From Herbaspirillum sp. ST 5-3 (GTDB lineage: Bacteria; Pseudomonadota; Gammaproteobacteria; Burkholderiales; Burkholderiaceae_D): a stretch of DNA of 64,000 bases. Below, piece after piece: positions 18,171 to 29,312 of this stretch; within the stretch, counting starts at the first letter, position 1; the number at the start of each line of letters is the position of its first letter. The position numbers were made by a program, and so were the translations under genes. The stretch spans positions 124,001 through 188,000 of the forward strand of contig NZ_STGI01000010.1 in the NCBI RefSeq assembly GCF_004804275.1, written 5' to 3'. Below the pieces are notes generated by a model, which saw only the letters and a program-made list of their open reading frames with translations, made no database searches and was not told the DNA's origin.

Positions 18171-20255
18171 TCACGCTGCCAGCTTTGAAATATCCGCCAC
18201 CTGATTCATCATGCCATGCAGATCAGACAGCAGCGCAAGGCGGTTATTGCGCAGCTGCTCGTCTTCGGCCATCACCATCACGTCGTTGAAGAAGGCGTCC
18301 ACATCATTGCGCAAATGTGCGAGAGCCTTCAAGGTGCCGGTGTAATCGCCTTTGGCGAAGGCGGTATCGACGCGCGGCTTCAGCTCGACAATCGCGGAAT
18401 ACAAACCGGCCTCCGCCGCTTCTTTCAGCAAGCCGCGCTGTACCGCGCCGGCACCGACTTCGGTTTTCTTGAGGATATTGGTGATGCGCTTGTTGGCCGC
18501 AGCAAGCGATTCGGCTTCCGGCAATGCCGCGAAGGCATGCACGGCATCCAGGCGCTCGACTATGTTGTCGAGGCGGTCGGGATTCTGCGCAACCACAGCT
18601 TCGATTTCGTTCTGTGCATAGCCGCGTTCGCGCAGCAAGCCGCGCAGGCGGTCCAGCATGAAATTGAAGACGTCAGTGGTGGAATTCTTGAAGTTGGCGT
18701 TGCCGGCAAACTGTTGTGCGGCATCCTGCAGCAAGGTGCCGAGTGACAATGGCAAGCGCTTTTCGACCAGCATGCGCAACACGCCGAGGGCGTGACGACG
18801 CAATGCAAACGGATCCTTGTCGCCGGTCGGTTGCAGGCCGATGCCCCAGATGCCCACCAGTGTTTCCAGTTTGTCTGCCAGCGCGACCACAGTGCCGGTT
18901 TGCGTCGAGGGCAATGCATCCCCTGCAAAACGCGGCTGGTAGTGTTCAGAGGCCGCCAGGGCCACTTCCTCGTGCTCACCGTCGTGGCGTGCATAGTAGG
19001 TGCCCATGATGCCTTGCAGTTCCGGGAATTCACCGACCATATCGGTCAGCAGGTCGGTCTTTGCCAGCAATGCGCCGCGTTCGGCCAGCGCGACATCCGC
19101 ATTCAGCGCGTGGGCGATCTTGCCGGCCAGCGCTTTGACGCGCTCCGTGCGTTGCGCCTGGGTACCGAGTTTGTTGTGATAGACCACATTGGCCAGACCG
19201 GGCAAGCGGTCTGCCAGTTTCTTTTTCTTGTCCTGCTCGAAAAAGAATTTTGCATCGGACAGGCGCGGGCGCACGACGCGCTCATTGCCGCCGATGATGT
19301 GTTGCGGATCCGTCGTTTCCAGATTCGACACGATCAGGAAGCGCGAACGCAGCCGGCCGTTCGCGTCGGTCAGTGCGAAATATTTCTGGTTGGTCTGCAT
19401 CGTCAGGATCAGGCACTCCTGCGGCACGGCGAGGAAGCTTTCTTCGAAGTTGCACGGGTAGACCACCGGCCATTCCACCAGTGCGGCGACTTCATCGAGC
19501 AAGGCCTCGGGCATCAGCACCTTGTCGTGACCGGCTTTCTCGAGCAGAGCGGCACGGATCTTTTCCTTGCGCGCGCCGACGGACGGGATCACTTTGCCTT
19601 GCACTTCCAGCGTCGTCTCGTACGATTCCGCGTTCGCGACAGCCAGTTCGCCTTGCGACAGGAAACGATGTCCGAGTGTCGACCGGCCGGCGGACAGGCC
19701 GAGGATCGCGACCGGCACGACTTCGCTGCCGTGCAGCGCGATCAGTTTGTGCGCCGGGCGCACGAACTGCACCGTGGAGCCGTCGGGGCGCTGATAACTC
19801 ATCACTTTCGGAATCGGCAATTTGCCGACGGTTTCTTCCAGCGCCGCCTCAAGGCCGCTGTGCAAGGTGGAGCCCGGTGCGGTGTAGGTATGGAAAAAGC
19901 TTTCTGCCTTGCCGTCCTGTGCGCGCTCAAGGTCGCTCAGCTTGAGGTCGGGGAATCCGAGGGCGGCCAGTTTCTTCGCCAGCGGCGGCGTCGGATTGCC
20001 ATCCTTGTCGAGCGCAACCGCGACCGGCAGCACTTTTTCGCGAATCGATTTGTCGGGCGAGCTTGCGCGCACCCTGGTAATCGAGACAGCAAGGCGGCGC
20101 GGCGTCGCATAGGAGGTCACGACGGAATCGGCTTCGACGAAATCACGCGATTTCAAGCCATTGAAAATGCCGGCGGCAAATGCCTCTCCCAGCCTGGCCA
20201 ATGCCTTGGGCGGAAGTTCTTCGGTAAGCAGTTCGACTAACAGTGTCTGGTTCAT
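18171..20255 (-). CDS. glyS: Glycine--tRNA ligase beta subunit
   Basis: A 694-residue beta subunit of the alpha2beta2 bacterial glycyl-tRNA synthetase. It begins [20 protein letters not shown] and ends with an anticodon-binding DALR-like region. It carries tRNA recognition while GlyQ provides the aminoacylation site. The glyQ gene lies 158 bp upstream on the same strand. Confidence 0.96.
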   Translation of the reverse strand: MNQTLLVELLTEELPPKALARLGEAFAAGIFNGLKSRDFVEADSVVTSYATPRRLAVSITRVRASSPDKSIREKVLPVAVALDKDGNPTPPLAKKLAALGFPDLKLSDLERAQDGKAESFFHTYTAPGSTLHSGLEAALEETVGKLPIPKVMSYQRPDGSTVQFVRPAHKLIALHGSEVVPVAILGLSAGRSTLGHRFLSQGELAVANAESYETTLEVQGKVIPSVGARKEKIRAALLEKAGHDKVLMPEALLDEVAALVEWPVVYPCNFEESFLAVPQECLILTMQTNQKYFALTDANGRLRSRFLIVSNLETTDPQHIIGGNERVVRPRLSDAKFFFEQDKKKKLADRLPGLANVVYHNKLGTQAQRTERVKALAGKIAHALNADVALAERGALLAKTDLLTDMVGEFPELQGIMGTYYARHDGEHEEVALAASEHYQPRFAGDALPSTQTGTVVALADKLETLVGIWGIGLQPTGDKDPFALRRHALGVLRMLVEKRLPLSLGTLLQDAAQQFAGNANFKNSTTDVFNFMLDRLRGLLRERGYAQNEIEAVVAQNPDRLDNIVERLDAVHAFAALPEAESLAAANKRITNILKKTEVGAGAVQRGLLKEAAEAGLYSAIVELKPRVDTAFAKGDYTGTLKALAHLRNDVDAFFNDVMVMAEDEQLRNNRLALLSDLHGMMNQVADISKLAA

Positions 20256-20413
20256 GTTTATTCTGCGTTCTTTCCGTTCTCACCCTCTCGCACAAGGGGA
20301 GGGTGACATGGGTTTGGGTTGATCAATCAGAAAACCCAGCCTTCGCCCAAGCGCCTCGTTGAAGAGGAGGAACCCCGGCGGAGCTTATCGTTGTTCGATA
20401 AATTGCCGGCAGC
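20256..20413. other. glyQ-glyS spacer with small hairpins
   Basis: 158 bp between two genes that usually abut. It contains a short inverted repeat (accctc ... gagggt, near 20281-20306) and another (ttatcg ... cgataa, near 20385-20401). No coding capacity was recognised. It may be a dispersed palindromic repeat inserted in the operon. Confidence 0.4.
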
Positions 20414-21325
20414 TCAAGCTGCCTTGCGACCGTCCCCGCACATCGGGAAGCCCAGCTTCTCGCGGGAATCGTAATACGCTTGCGCAACCGCACGCGACAG
20501 GTTACGGATACGTCCAATGTACGCCGCACGCTCTGTGACCGATATCGCGCCACGCGCATCGAGCAGGTTGAAGGTATGCGCGGCTTTCAGGATCATCTCG
20601 TAGGCCGGCAAGGCCAGCGGCACTTCCAGCAGGCGCTTGGCTTCGGCTTCGTAATTGGAGAACAGCGAGAACAGGAATTCGGTGTTCGAATGCTCGAAGT
20701 TGAAGGTCGATTGCTCGACTTCATTCTGATGGAACACGTCGCCGTAGGTCAGGCGCTTGGTCACGCCATGCTCTTCCCACTCGGTCCAGACAAGGTCGTA
20801 GACATTTTCCACGCCTTGCAGATACATGGCGAGGCGCTCGATGCCGTAGGTGATTTCGCCCAGCACCGGTTTGCAGTCGAGGCCGCCGACCTGCTGGAAA
20901 TACGTGAACTGCGTGACTTCCATGCCATTAAGCCAGACTTCCCAGCCCAGACCCCATGCGCCCAGCGTCGGGTTTTCCCAGTCGTCTTCCACGAAGCGCA
21001 CGTCGTTCTGCTTCAGGTTCAGCCCCAATGCTTCGAGCGAACCGAGATACAAGTCGAGAATGTTTTCCGGCGCCGGTTTCAACACCACCTGGTATTGATA
21101 GTAGTGCTGCATGCGGTTCGGGTTTTCACCATAGCGCCCGTCTTTCGGACGGCGCGAAGGTTGCACGTAAGCGGCACGCCATGGCTCCGGACCGATGGCG
21201 CGCAGGAAGGTCGCGGTATGCGAAGTGCCTGCGCCGACTTCCATGTCGTAAGGCTGGAGCAGTGCGCAGCCCTGCGCGTCCCAGTACTCCTGCAGCTTCA
21301 GAATGACTTGTTGAAATGTTAGCAT
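20414..21325 (-). CDS. glyQ: Glycine--tRNA ligase alpha subunit
   Basis: A 303-residue class II aminoacyl-tRNA synthetase alpha subunit. The N-terminus [20 protein letters not shown] and the following [12 protein letters not shown] are highly conserved, as is the [16 protein letters not shown] motif 2 region. It charges tRNA-Gly together with GlyS. Confidence 0.97.
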   Translation of the reverse strand: MLTFQQVILKLQEYWDAQGCALLQPYDMEVGAGTSHTATFLRAIGPEPWRAAYVQPSRRPKDGRYGENPNRMQHYYQYQVVLKPAPENILDLYLGSLEALGLNLKQNDVRFVEDDWENPTLGAWGLGWEVWLNGMEVTQFTYFQQVGGLDCKPVLGEITYGIERLAMYLQGVENVYDLVWTEWEEHGVTKRLTYGDVFHQNEVEQSTFNFEHSNTEFLFSLFSNYEAEAKRLLEVPLALPAYEMILKAAHTFNLLDARGAISVTERAAYIGRIRNLSRAVAQAYYDSREKLGFPMCGDGRKAA

Positions 21326-21395
21326 CGTATGGTTGCCCTCCTGCGCAACTGCCCAGGATGAGGTGAATGGTGGAAACTCGCTAAAACCCTAGATT

Positions 21396-22955
21396 TTAGC
21401 GGTTTTTAGGGGGCTTATGCGCATTGTTGCGCTTGGCGCGCCCCAATAAACGGGCGGCTGCGAGCAGCAAAACCGCAGCTGCGATGGGGATGATATTGCC
21501 GTACCGGATATACGGTGTCAGTCCCTGATAGCCCTGCACGCTGGCCGACAATACGCCGCGCTCGAAGGGCGGGAGGCGGGCGATGACTTCACCCTTCTGA
21601 TTGATCACCGCCGTTGCGCCGGTATTCGTTGCACGCAGCATCGGGCGGCCGGTTTCCAGCGCGCGCATCTGCGATATCTGCAGATGCTGGGGCAAGGCGA
21701 TCGAGTCGCCGAACCAGGCAATATTCGACAGGTTCAGCAGGATGCTCGCCTGCGGCATGGCGGCCGTTCCGCCCGCGGCGACCTGCGCTGCGATTTCCTC
21801 GCCAAACAAGTCTTCATAACAGATGTTCGGCAAGATCCATTGATCGCCGACCGCATAGGGCGCTTGCAACAGTTTGCCGCGGGTGAAATCGCCAAGCGGA
21901 ATGTTCATCATCTCCACAAACCAGCGCGCGCCGAGCGGAATGAATTCACCGAAAGGCACCAGATGATGCTTGTCATAGCGATATGCCGGCGTGGCGGCTT
22001 GTGGCGACAAGCCGATCATGCTGTTGGCATATTGTCCTGACCCATCGCTGACCGGAATGCCGAGCGCGACATGGCTTTTCGACTTGCCGGCAAATTTCGA
22101 CAGCAAATCGAGGTAGTCCGGCGGCAGTTGGCTTGACAGCAGAGGGATGGCCGTTTCGGGTGTAGCGATCAGATCCGCGGGTTGCGCGGAAATCATGTCG
22201 TAATACATGGAAAGCGTGGCTTCGATCTGCTCGGGCGCAAACTTCATTTCCTGCGGCACGTTGCCTTGCAATAGTCGTACTGAAATCGGATGTCCGTGTG
22301 CGGCGGTCCAATCCACCGATTTCAATCCGAAGCCGGCGGCAAGCAGCATCGCGGCCAGTCCGAGCGGAAGCTTTTTCTCGGGCAGCAAGGCGATACACCC
22401 TGCAATCAGACCGGAAATCCAGGCCAGCCCATAGACCCCGACGATGGGCGCGAAACCGGCCAGCGGACCGTTTGTGTGTGCATAGCCGGAACTGATCCAG
22501 GGGAATCCGGTGAAGATCCAGCCGCGCATCCACTCGGCCAAGGTCCAGAGCGAAGGGAAGACAAACAACAACGCCACCCAATCCGGCAGGGACCAGCGTT
22601 GTTTGAGACGCGTGCCGCCACCCATTGCGAGCGCAGCGAACAGGCTCAATGCAAAAGCAAGCAGGGCCACCGCGAGGACGGCCATCCATGCGGGCAAGCC
22701 GCCATAGCGGTGCATGCTGATGTAGAGCCAATGAAAACCTGCCGCCAGCCAGCCGAAACTGTAGGCCCACCCGATCAACTGGCCTTGTCTGAATGAGCCG
22801 GCGCGCGCCGCCAGCCGAAACACCAGCGCCAGCGTTGCAATCTGCAACGGCCAGATGCCGAATGGGGCGAAAGCCAGTACGTTGACGGCGCCGGCAATCA
22901 GGGCAAGGAGGGGGATCAGCGGCGAAGAAGGGACGAATGAGAAGGGCTTGTTCAC
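21396..22955 (-). CDS. lnt: Apolipoprotein N-acyltransferase
   Basis: A 519-residue inner-membrane enzyme that N-acylates the diacylglyceryl-cysteine of lipoproteins. About six to eight membrane helices precede a nitrilase-fold periplasmic domain (about residues 225-480). The Glu-Lys-Cys triad is visible in ATPETAIPLL, YDKHHLVPFGEF and PNICYEDLF. A final helix closes the protein. corC lies upstream on the same strand, the usual corC-lnt arrangement. Confidence 0.95.
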   Translation of the reverse strand: MNKPFSFVPSSPLIPLLALIAGAVNVLAFAPFGIWPLQIATLALVFRLAARAGSFRQGQLIGWAYSFGWLAAGFHWLYISMHRYGGLPAWMAVLAVALLAFALSLFAALAMGGGTRLKQRWSLPDWVALLFVFPSLWTLAEWMRGWIFTGFPWISSGYAHTNGPLAGFAPIVGVYGLAWISGLIAGCIALLPEKKLPLGLAAMLLAAGFGLKSVDWTAAHGHPISVRLLQGNVPQEMKFAPEQIEATLSMYYDMISAQPADLIATPETAIPLLSSQLPPDYLDLLSKFAGKSKSHVALGIPVSDGSGQYANSMIGLSPQAATPAYRYDKHHLVPFGEFIPLGARWFVEMMNIPLGDFTRGKLLQAPYAVGDQWILPNICYEDLFGEEIAAQVAAGGTAAMPQASILLNLSNIAWFGDSIALPQHLQISQMRALETGRPMLRATNTGATAVINQKGEVIARLPPFERGVLSASVQGYQGLTPYIRYGNIIPIAAAVLLLAAARLLGRAKRNNAHKPPKNR

Positions 22956-23056
22956 GCGGTCGGGAGCGAATGCTTTTGTATTGTTATTGATTGGTCAGAC
23001 GTTGGCGGGCCGGCCAATCCGCGCGCCGAATCAATCGGCACGCGCACCGCCCCACG

Positions 23057-23944
23057 TCAGGAAGCAGCTTCCGCTTCCTGCTCCGGAATTTTTTCCACGA
23101 GCAGCACATGCACCTGCCGCGCATCGGCGCGCAGCACTTCGAAGCGCAAGCCGTCGATATCGAACACATCACCTTTGCGCGGCACGCGGCCGAGATGATT
23201 GGCGACCAGTCCGCCTATCGTGTCGACATCCTCATCCGAAAAATGCGTGCCGAGCGATTCATTGAACTGCCCGATTTCGGTCAGCGCCTTGATACGCCAG
23301 CGCAGTCCGCGTGCACCGTCGCGGACCGGAAGAATGTTGTCCTCTTCCTCGTCGAAATCATACTCGTCTTCGATATCGCCGACGATTTGCTCCAGCACGT
23401 CTTCGATCGTGATCAGGCCGGCAACGCCGCCATATTCATCGACCACGATGGCCATGTGGTTGCGATTGGCACGAAAGTCGCGCAGCAGCACATTCAGTTG
23501 CTTGGACTCCGGAATGAACACCGCCGGACGCAGCATGTCGCGCACCTCGAAGGATTCCTCCGCATAGTAGCGCAGCAGATCCTTCGCCAGCAAAATGCCG
23601 ACCACCTTGTCGCGATCACCATCAATCGCCGGAAAGCGCGAGTGTGCGGTCTCCAGCACCGATGGCAGCCATTCCTCGATGGGCTTGGTGATATCGATGA
23701 CGTCCATCTGCGGGCGCGGCACCATGATGTCGCGTGCGGACAAGTCGGATACCTGGAACACGCCTTCGATCATCGACAGTGCGTCGGCGTCGATCAGATT
23801 GCGTTCATGCGCCTCGTGCAGAATCTCGAGAAGCTCGGCGCGATTTTCAGGTTCGGGGGAAATGAGTGCGGTCAGGCGTTCAAACAATGACCGGTGCGGT
23901 TTGGTGTCAATGAACTTGTTGGCACCACTAGGGTGATCTTGCAT
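23057..23944 (-). CDS. corC: CBS-domain protein CorC (HlyC/CorC family)
   Basis: A 295-residue cytosolic protein with tandem CBS domains (about 70-195, containing RDIMVPRPQMD and VVDEYGGVAGLITIEDVLEQ) and a C-terminal CorC_HlyC domain. There is no DUF21 membrane domain, so this is the soluble form linked to Mg/Co efflux. ATG at 23944 (MQDHPSGANKFIDTKPHRSL) was chosen over a start 12 codons upstream. It lies between ybeY and lnt on the same strand. Confidence 0.9.
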   Translation of the reverse strand: MQDHPSGANKFIDTKPHRSLFERLTALISPEPENRAELLEILHEAHERNLIDADALSMIEGVFQVSDLSARDIMVPRPQMDVIDITKPIEEWLPSVLETAHSRFPAIDGDRDKVVGILLAKDLLRYYAEESFEVRDMLRPAVFIPESKQLNVLLRDFRANRNHMAIVVDEYGGVAGLITIEDVLEQIVGDIEDEYDFDEEEDNILPVRDGARGLRWRIKALTEIGQFNESLGTHFSDEDVDTIGGLVANHLGRVPRKGDVFDIDGLRFEVLRADARQVHVLLVEKIPEQEAEAAS

Positions 23945-24040
23945 ATGGCGGGAAGCCGTCGTTGGAGTTGGGTATAGCATACAACAAATGCGCGTCGAAA
24001 CTCAAAAAAGCCGGACGCGCATCTTGTTCAAGATCCAATA

Positions 24041-24493
24041 TCAATTGTAGGGATTGGCTTCGCCAAGGCTTGCCAGAATTTCAATCTCGAGCTGCTCCAT
24101 TTCGGCAGCTTCTTCTTCTGTCTCGTGATCATATCCTTGCGCGTGCAGCACGCCATGCACCACGAGATGCGCGGTGTGTGCTTCCACGGACTTCTTTTGT
24201 TCCGCGGCTTCGCGCTGCAACACATCGGTGCATAAAATGATGTCGGCCTGCGTTACCTCGCTGTCTTCGTCTTCCGTGTAGGCAAAGGTGAGCACATTGG
24301 TGGCGTAATCCTTTTCCCGATAATCGCGATTAAGGACTCTGCCTTCCTCGGCATCCACAAAACGAATCGTCAGTTCCGCAGGCGCAAACAATGCGGCCTG
24401 CACCCATTGCCGAAGCTTGTTGCGTGGAACGATTTCTTTCAGACGTGGATCCGGATACTGGACGGACAAGGAAAGTTTATTTTTGGGCGGCAT
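24041..24493 (-). CDS. ybeY: Endoribonuclease YbeY
   Basis: A 150-residue zinc-dependent RNase for rRNA maturation and 70S ribosome quality control. The zinc site [16 protein letters not shown] (H-x3-H-x5-H) lies near residues 113-128. The ATG at 24493 ([16 protein letters not shown]) lies inside the 3' end of phoH (17-bp overlap); a longer frame upstream would overlap phoH further and is not supported. Confidence 0.94.
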   Translation of the reverse strand: MPPKNKLSLSVQYPDPRLKEIVPRNKLRQWVQAALFAPAELTIRFVDAEEGRVLNRDYREKDYATNVLTFAYTEDEDSEVTQADIILCTDVLQREAAEQKKSVEAHTAHLVVHGVLHAQGYDHETEEEAAEMEQLEIEILASLGEANPYN

Positions 24494-25493
24494 TTCTTGT
24501 GGATGCGCTTTTGGGGGAAGTGGCGGCCTCGTAGGCGTCAACGATGCGCGCAACCAAGGGATGACGCACGACATCGGCGCTTGTAAAGTGAGTGAAGGCA
24601 ATGCCGCGCACGTTCTTGAGAATCTGAACAGCGTCGACCAGGCCGCTCTTCTGCGTGCGCTGCAGATCGATCTGCGTCACGTCGCCGGTCACGACGGCCT
24701 TGCTGCCAAAACCAATGCGGGTCAAAAACATCTTCATTTGTTCCGGCGTCGTATTCTGCGCTTCGTCGAGAATGATGAATGCATGGTTCAAGGTACGCCC
24801 GCGCATGTAGGCCAGCGGCGCGATTTCAATCACTTGCTTCTCGAACATCTTCTGCGTCCGATCGAAGCCAAGCAAATCGTACAGCGCGTCATACAGGGGG
24901 CGCAGGTAGGGATCGACTTTCTGGGTCAGGTCGCCTGGCAAAAAGCCGAGTCGTTCGCCGGCTTCCACCGCTGGCCGTGTCAGGACAATACGCTTGACTG
25001 CATCGCGCTCCAGCGCATCGACTGCGCATGCCACGGCAAGATAGGTCTTGCCCGTACCCGCAGGACCGACGCCAAAGGTGACATCGTGTTCAAGGATGGA
25101 TTTGAGGTACTGATTCTGATGCGGAGTGCGGCCGCGCAAATCATGCTTGCGGGTCTTCAGCGCCGGGCCGACTTCCTCGAGCTCTTCTTCGTTTTTTGCT
25201 TCAGCATCGCTTTCCTGGCTTACCGCGCGTTGTTCCACCAGCGCCAGTTGAACGTCTTCAACCGAAATTGTCTTATCGGCAATTTGATAAAAATTTTCCA
25301 GCAATTCGACCGCGCGTGGCGCGTTGCTGCCGCTGATGATGAATTTTTCACCGCGGCGAAAGATGGTGACGTCAAGTGCCGCAGAAATCTGGCGAAGATT
25401 TTCATCCATCGGTCCGCACAAGTGTGCAAGCCGCTTGTTATCCAGCGGTTCCGGAATGAAATGTTGTGGCTGGGCAGGAATTTTGGTTTTCAA
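24477..25493 (-). CDS. phoH: PhoH-like ATPase
   Basis: A 338-residue P-loop ATPase (PhoL/YbeZ type) with a short N-terminal KH-like RNA-binding region and Walker [14 protein letters not shown] near residues 140-152. Walker B is in [10 protein letters not shown]. It works with YbeY in ribosome-associated RNA metabolism. It sits between miaB and ybeY, the standard operon order. Confidence 0.94.
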   Translation of the reverse strand: MKTKIPAQPQHFIPEPLDNKRLAHLCGPMDENLRQISAALDVTIFRRGEKFIISGSNAPRAVELLENFYQIADKTISVEDVQLALVEQRAVSQESDAEAKNEEELEEVGPALKTRKHDLRGRTPHQNQYLKSILEHDVTFGVGPAGTGKTYLAVACAVDALERDAVKRIVLTRPAVEAGERLGFLPGDLTQKVDPYLRPLYDALYDLLGFDRTQKMFEKQVIEIAPLAYMRGRTLNHAFIILDEAQNTTPEQMKMFLTRIGFGSKAVVTGDVTQIDLQRTQKSGLVDAVQILKNVRGIAFTHFTSADVVRHPLVARIVDAYEAATSPKSASTRNAAQK

Positions 25494-25517
25494 AAGTTGA
25501 GTCGACTCTCTTCAGAT

Positions 25518-26858
25518 TCACTGTTTGATGACAAGTTCTCCGCGCAGGGAGTGCGGATAGGCGTGCACGATGCTCACGTCGAGCAACTGGCCGATGAGGC
25601 GTTTCGCATTCGGCCCACCGTCGAAATTGACGACGCGATTGTTTTCCGTGCGACCCTGCAACTCTTGCGGGTTTTTCTTTGCAGGACCTTCCACCAGGAT
25701 GCGCTGCACGCTGCCGACCATCTGCTGGCTGATTGCCAGCGTGTTGGCTTCGATGACCTCCTGCAGACGTTGCAGGCGCTTGAGCTTCACTTCATGCGGT
25801 GTGTCGTCCGGCAGGTTTGCTGCCGGCGTACCCGGGCGCGGACTGAATATGAAACTGAAGCTGTGGTCGTAGCCGATATCGTTCACCAGCTTCATCAATG
25901 ATTCGAAATCCGCTTCCGTTTCACCAGGGAATCCGATAATGAAATCGCTTGTGACAGAAATGTTCGGACGGATTTCACGCAGGCGCCGAATCACCGATTT
26001 GTATTCCAGCACGGTGTAGCCGCGTTTCATCGCCATCAGGATGCGATCCGAGCCATGCTGCACTGGCAGGTATAGATGGTTGACCAGTTTCGGCACTTTC
26101 GCGTATGTGTCGATCAGGCGCTGCGTAAATTCCTTGGGATGGCTTGTGACGAAGCGGATGCGTTCGATGCCCGGGATCTCCGCGACGTACTCGATCAGCA
26201 GTGCGAAATCCGCGATTTCTCCGTCCGCCATTGCGCCGCGGTAGGCATTGACGTTCTGGCCAAGAAGCGTGATTTCCTTCACCCCTTGCTCTGCCAGGCC
26301 GGCCACTTCCGCCAGCACGTCGTCGAAGCGCCGCGAGACTTCCTCGCCACGGGTATACGGCACCACGCAATAGCTGCAGTACTTGCTGCAGCCTTCCATG
26401 ATCGAAACGAACGCAGTTGCACCTTCCACCTTCGCGGGTGGCAGATGGTCGAATTTTTCGATTTCCGGAAAACTGATATCAACCTGTGCATGGCCGGTGG
26501 CCTTGCGTTGATGAATCAACTCCGGCAGACGATGCAATGTCTGCGGACCGAACACCACGTCCACATAAGGCGCGCGCTTGATGATGGCTTCGCCTTCCTG
26601 CGAGGCCACGCAACCGCCGACGCCGATCACCAGCCCAGGCTTGGTCAGCTTCAGTTCGCGCAGGCGGCCGAGATCGGAAAACACCTTCTCCTGCGCTTTT
26701 TCGCGCACGGAACAGGTGTTCAGCAGGATCACGTCAGCCTCTTCCGGCGTTTCGGCCTTGACGACGCCTTCGGCGGCATTCAGCACGTCTGCCATCTTTT
26801 CCGAGTCGTACTCGTTCATCTGGCAGCCGAAGGTTTTGATAAATACTTTTTTCGGCAT
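25518..26858 (-). CDS. miaB: tRNA-2-methylthio-N6-dimethylallyladenosine synthase
   Basis: A 446-residue radical SAM methylthiotransferase acting at A37 of tRNAs that read UNN codons. The N-terminal UPF0004 domain starts [19 protein letters not shown]. The radical SAM cluster motif [15 protein letters not shown] (C-x3-C-x2-C) is near residues 155-169. A C-terminal TRAM domain follows. First clear gene of the minus-strand miaB-phoH-ybeY-corC-lnt run. Confidence 0.96.
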   Translation of the reverse strand: MPKKVFIKTFGCQMNEYDSEKMADVLNAAEGVVKAETPEEADVILLNTCSVREKAQEKVFSDLGRLRELKLTKPGLVIGVGGCVASQEGEAIIKRAPYVDVVFGPQTLHRLPELIHQRKATGHAQVDISFPEIEKFDHLPPAKVEGATAFVSIMEGCSKYCSYCVVPYTRGEEVSRRFDDVLAEVAGLAEQGVKEITLLGQNVNAYRGAMADGEIADFALLIEYVAEIPGIERIRFVTSHPKEFTQRLIDTYAKVPKLVNHLYLPVQHGSDRILMAMKRGYTVLEYKSVIRRLREIRPNISVTSDFIIGFPGETEADFESLMKLVNDIGYDHSFSFIFSPRPGTPAANLPDDTPHEVKLKRLQRLQEVIEANTLAISQQMVGSVQRILVEGPAKKNPQELQGRTENNRVVNFDGGPNAKRLIGQLLDVSIVHAYPHSLRGELVIKQ

Positions 26859-26861
26859 GAA

Positions 26862-27200
26862 TTATCGGGGCGGGCTATTCGTTTGTTTGGCGAGCGGCTG
26901 GCGCACTTCGTCAGTAGTCAGGATCCAGACACGATCGATTTCGCCCTGGTCATTCTCGGTGTAATTGACAACAAAATTGCTGCCGCGAAGCGATGCAGGC
27001 ATCTGGATCAGGTTGTCCTCGTTCCAGATCCTCGCACCGGGGGATAGCCGCCGTGCTTTACCCTCGATTTCGATTTGAGGATATGGGGCGGGACTCATCG
27101 TGCCTCGCTTGGTGTTGGTCGGAAACGGTCGGTCAAACGCGAGCGCCGGGAGCGCCATGACAGCAGATAAAAATAACATGAGCAAGCGTCGATGCCGCAT
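26862..27200 (-). CDS. Hypothetical exported protein
   Basis: A 112-residue protein of unknown function. ATG at 27200 opens a classical signal peptide (MRHRRLLMLFLSAVMALPAL, cleavage after ALA near residue 22). The mature part is short, polar and lacks cysteines, with ARIWNEDNLIQMPASLRG and IDRVWILTTDE as notable segments. It lies 3 bp upstream of miaB and may share its transcript. I know no function for this family. Confidence 0.7.
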   Translation of the reverse strand: MRHRRLLMLFLSAVMALPALAFDRPFPTNTKRGTMSPAPYPQIEIEGKARRLSPGARIWNEDNLIQMPASLRGSNFVVNYTENDQGEIDRVWILTTDEVRQPLAKQTNSPPR

Positions 27201-27370
27201 CTCACACCCTGTTTCGTTGCAGACGGGGCGGCCATTATAGCACCGGCACCCACCAAGCTTTCGGCGAAGGCGCGGAACCGGGCAGACGAAAACTTTCATT
27301 CAAGCAAGCTGCTTGATACGCATCCACGACGTCTTGTAGCGAGAAAAAGTTCGTACAAAGAATTAATCAA

Positions 27371-27399
27371 TTGACAATTATCAAAAACAAAACTATCTT
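27371..27399 (+). promoter_or_regulatory. Predicted csg promoter
   Basis: A -35 box TTGACA (27371-27376), a 17-bp spacer and TATCTT (27394-27399) lie 83 bp ahead of csgE in an AT-rich stretch that stands out from the GC-rich surroundings. This is a near-consensus sigma70 promoter. No csgD-like gene is visible in the window. Confidence 0.7.
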
Positions 27400-27481
27400 T
27401 GCTGCTACTTTCGTTGTTCATTTTGCAATTTATTGCAACGTACCACGCCGCCGCACCATATCCCCCCGATGGAGCAATTTG

Positions 27482-27928
27482 ATGAAGCTGTTGCATCTAC
27501 TCCTGCTGGTGTCACTGTCATTTCTGGGCGTCGCTCAAGTCGTGGCAGAACCGCAGGCGCTGTCTAGTAGCGACACGCAGACCGAGAGGCGCGCATTGCA
27601 GGAAATGTATGGCGGTGTGGTCGTGAACCAGACGGTTACCGTTGCCGGCCAGGACTTTTACCAGCAGTTTGTCGCGGGATGGCGCGACCGGGCGCTCAGC
27701 GAGCGTTATGCGATTTCCATCCACGAACGGCCCTCGGCACGGTGGGGAGCCCGGATTTGGATCGAATACGCGCAACGCCGGATATTTCAGGCCCAGCTTC
27801 CGACCGGGCGCGCCGGCATCCGAGCCTTGAGCGATCAAGCAGTGGAAATTGCATATCAGCAAGTGACTGACATCGATGTCGAGCGTCTGTTATTCCGCGA
27901 CGCGGATCTCGGCGCCGATGAAATATAA
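27482..27928 (+). CDS. csgE: Curli assembly protein CsgE
   Basis: A 148-residue periplasmic adaptor that caps the CsgG secretion channel and delivers curlin subunits. A signal peptide (MKLLHLLLLVSLSFLGVAQV) precedes the conserved core GGVVVNQTVTVAGQDFYQQF. The C-terminal half has the typical ERYAISIHERPSARWGARIW segment. The first gene of the curli operon, 14 bp from csgF. Confidence 0.93.
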   Translation: MKLLHLLLLVSLSFLGVAQVVAEPQALSSSDTQTERRALQEMYGGVVVNQTVTVAGQDFYQQFVAGWRDRALSERYAISIHERPSARWGARIWIEYAQRRIFQAQLPTGRAGIRALSDQAVEIAYQQVTDIDVERLLFRDADLGADEI

Positions 27929-27942
27929 AAAGCGAGGGAGAC

Positions 27943-28395
27943 ATGAAGGGTAAGAAAATCGCATTGCCGATGGCGATGCATTCCATGTTGCTTGCGTCAA
28001 TGTTGTTGACAGTTGGCTGTGCGCAGGCCGGTGAATTGGTCTATACACCGGTCAATCCGAGTTTCGGGGGCAGTCCCCTCAACGGCTCGGTGCTTCTTAA
28101 TGCGGCACAGGCACAGAACAAGACGAAAGACCCGGACGCACCTCCGCCGCCAAAGAGCACGCAGCAAGACTCACTGCAACAATTCAACGATATTCTCGAG
28201 CGTTCTGTCCTAAGCCGGCTGGCATCTGCGGCAACTTCGAACATTATCGGCCCCAACGGTCAACTCGTCCCGGGAACGATTAACACCGGAAATTTCTCGA
28301 TTGAGATTTCCGATCTGGGCGGTGGACTGTTGCAGGTCACGACGACCGATCGGGTAACCGGTGCAACGACTTCCTTCCAAGTGGGGCAGCAATGA
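27943..28395 (+). CDS. csgF: Curli assembly protein CsgF
   Basis: A 150-residue exported protein that plugs into the CsgG pore and couples nucleator and fibre to the cell surface. After the signal peptide the mature N-terminus reads GELVYTPVNPSFGGSPLNGS, which matches the pore-inserting segment of CsgF. It overlaps csgG by 4 bp (ATGA). Confidence 0.93.
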   Translation: MKGKKIALPMAMHSMLLASMLLTVGCAQAGELVYTPVNPSFGGSPLNGSVLLNAAQAQNKTKDPDAPPPPKSTQQDSLQQFNDILERSVLSRLASAATSNIIGPNGQLVPGTINTGNFSIEISDLGGGLLQVTTTDRVTGATTSFQVGQQ

Positions 28396-29312
28396 CGGCT
28401 CTTCCCGCGAAGCGAAGCAGCAAATCGTGTCTGGTGGCACTGCTGATGACGGTGTTTTTTTCCGGTTGCACCACCATGCAGCCTCCCTCCAATCCGGTAG
28501 CCAACGCACAACTGGCGCCGGCGACCAAAATCACACGTGACCTGTCGCGGCTGCCCGAGCCGAAAGGCAAGGTCGTTGCCGCGGTGTATGGCTTCCGCGA
28601 TCAGACCGGGCAATACAAGCCTTCACCTGACAGCTCGTTTTCGACAGCGGTCACGCAGGGCGCGGCATCGTTGCTGGTAAAGGCGTTGAAGGACTCCGGC
28701 TGGTTCACGCCGGTGGAGCGCGAGAATCTGCAGAACCTGCTCACCGAGCGCAAGATCGTTCGTGCCCTGGAAACCCCGCAGGACAAGGGCAGTCCGGCGG
28801 TGCACCTGCCACCTCTCATGCCAGCCACTGTTCTGATCGAAGGCGGCATCGTCGCATACGAAACCAACGTTCGTACCGGAGGTGCCGGCGCACGCTATCT
28901 CGGCGTGGGGGGGAAGACACAGTACCGGGTTGACCAGGTCACGGTCAACCTGCGGGCCGTCGACATTCGGACCGGCCAGATTCTCAACAGCATTTCTACA
29001 ACCAAGACGATCTATTCCTACGAGCTTTCCACTGGTGTATTCCGGTTTGTGAATTTCAAGGAATTGCTTGAACTCGAGGCCGGATACACCCGCAATGAGC
29101 CTTCCCAACTGTGCGTAAGAGAAGCGATCGAGGCAGCTGTTGTGCACCTTACTGTGCAAGGTCTGAAAGACAAGGTATGGGCTCTGAAAGATGAGAAGGA
29201 TTGGAATTCACCAGTCCTGCAGGCTTATCTCAAGCAAAACAACGACTACCTGAATCAGGTTGAAGATGCGGGGCATGAACAGAGCGCTACAGACAGGGAG
29301 GGCAAATCATGA
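28392..29312 (+). CDS. csgG: Curli secretion channel CsgG
   Basis: A 306-residue outer-membrane lipoprotein that forms the nonameric curlin secretion pore. The lipobox lies in VFFSGCTTMQ (Cys at about residue 26). The conserved VAAVYGFRDQTGQYKP and the transmembrane-hairpin region GGKTQYRVDQVTVNLRAVD are visible. It overlaps csgB by 4 bp. Confidence 0.95.
   Translation: MTALPAKRSSKSCLVALLMTVFFSGCTTMQPPSNPVANAQLAPATKITRDLSRLPEPKGKVVAAVYGFRDQTGQYKPSPDSSFSTAVTQGAASLLVKALKDSGWFTPVERENLQNLLTERKIVRALETPQDKGSPAVHLPPLMPATVLIEGGIVAYETNVRTGGAGARYLGVGGKTQYRVDQVTVNLRAVDIRTGQILNSISTTKTIYSYELSTGVFRFVNFKELLELEAGYTRNEPSQLCVREAIEAAVVHLTVQGLKDKVWALKDEKDWNSPVLQAYLKQNNDYLNQVEDAGHEQSATDREGKS

Noticed and set aside
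18792-20240. 482-codon plus-strand frame opposite glyS
   Set aside because: Antisense shadow of a clear glycyl-tRNA synthetase gene; no start signal or domain.
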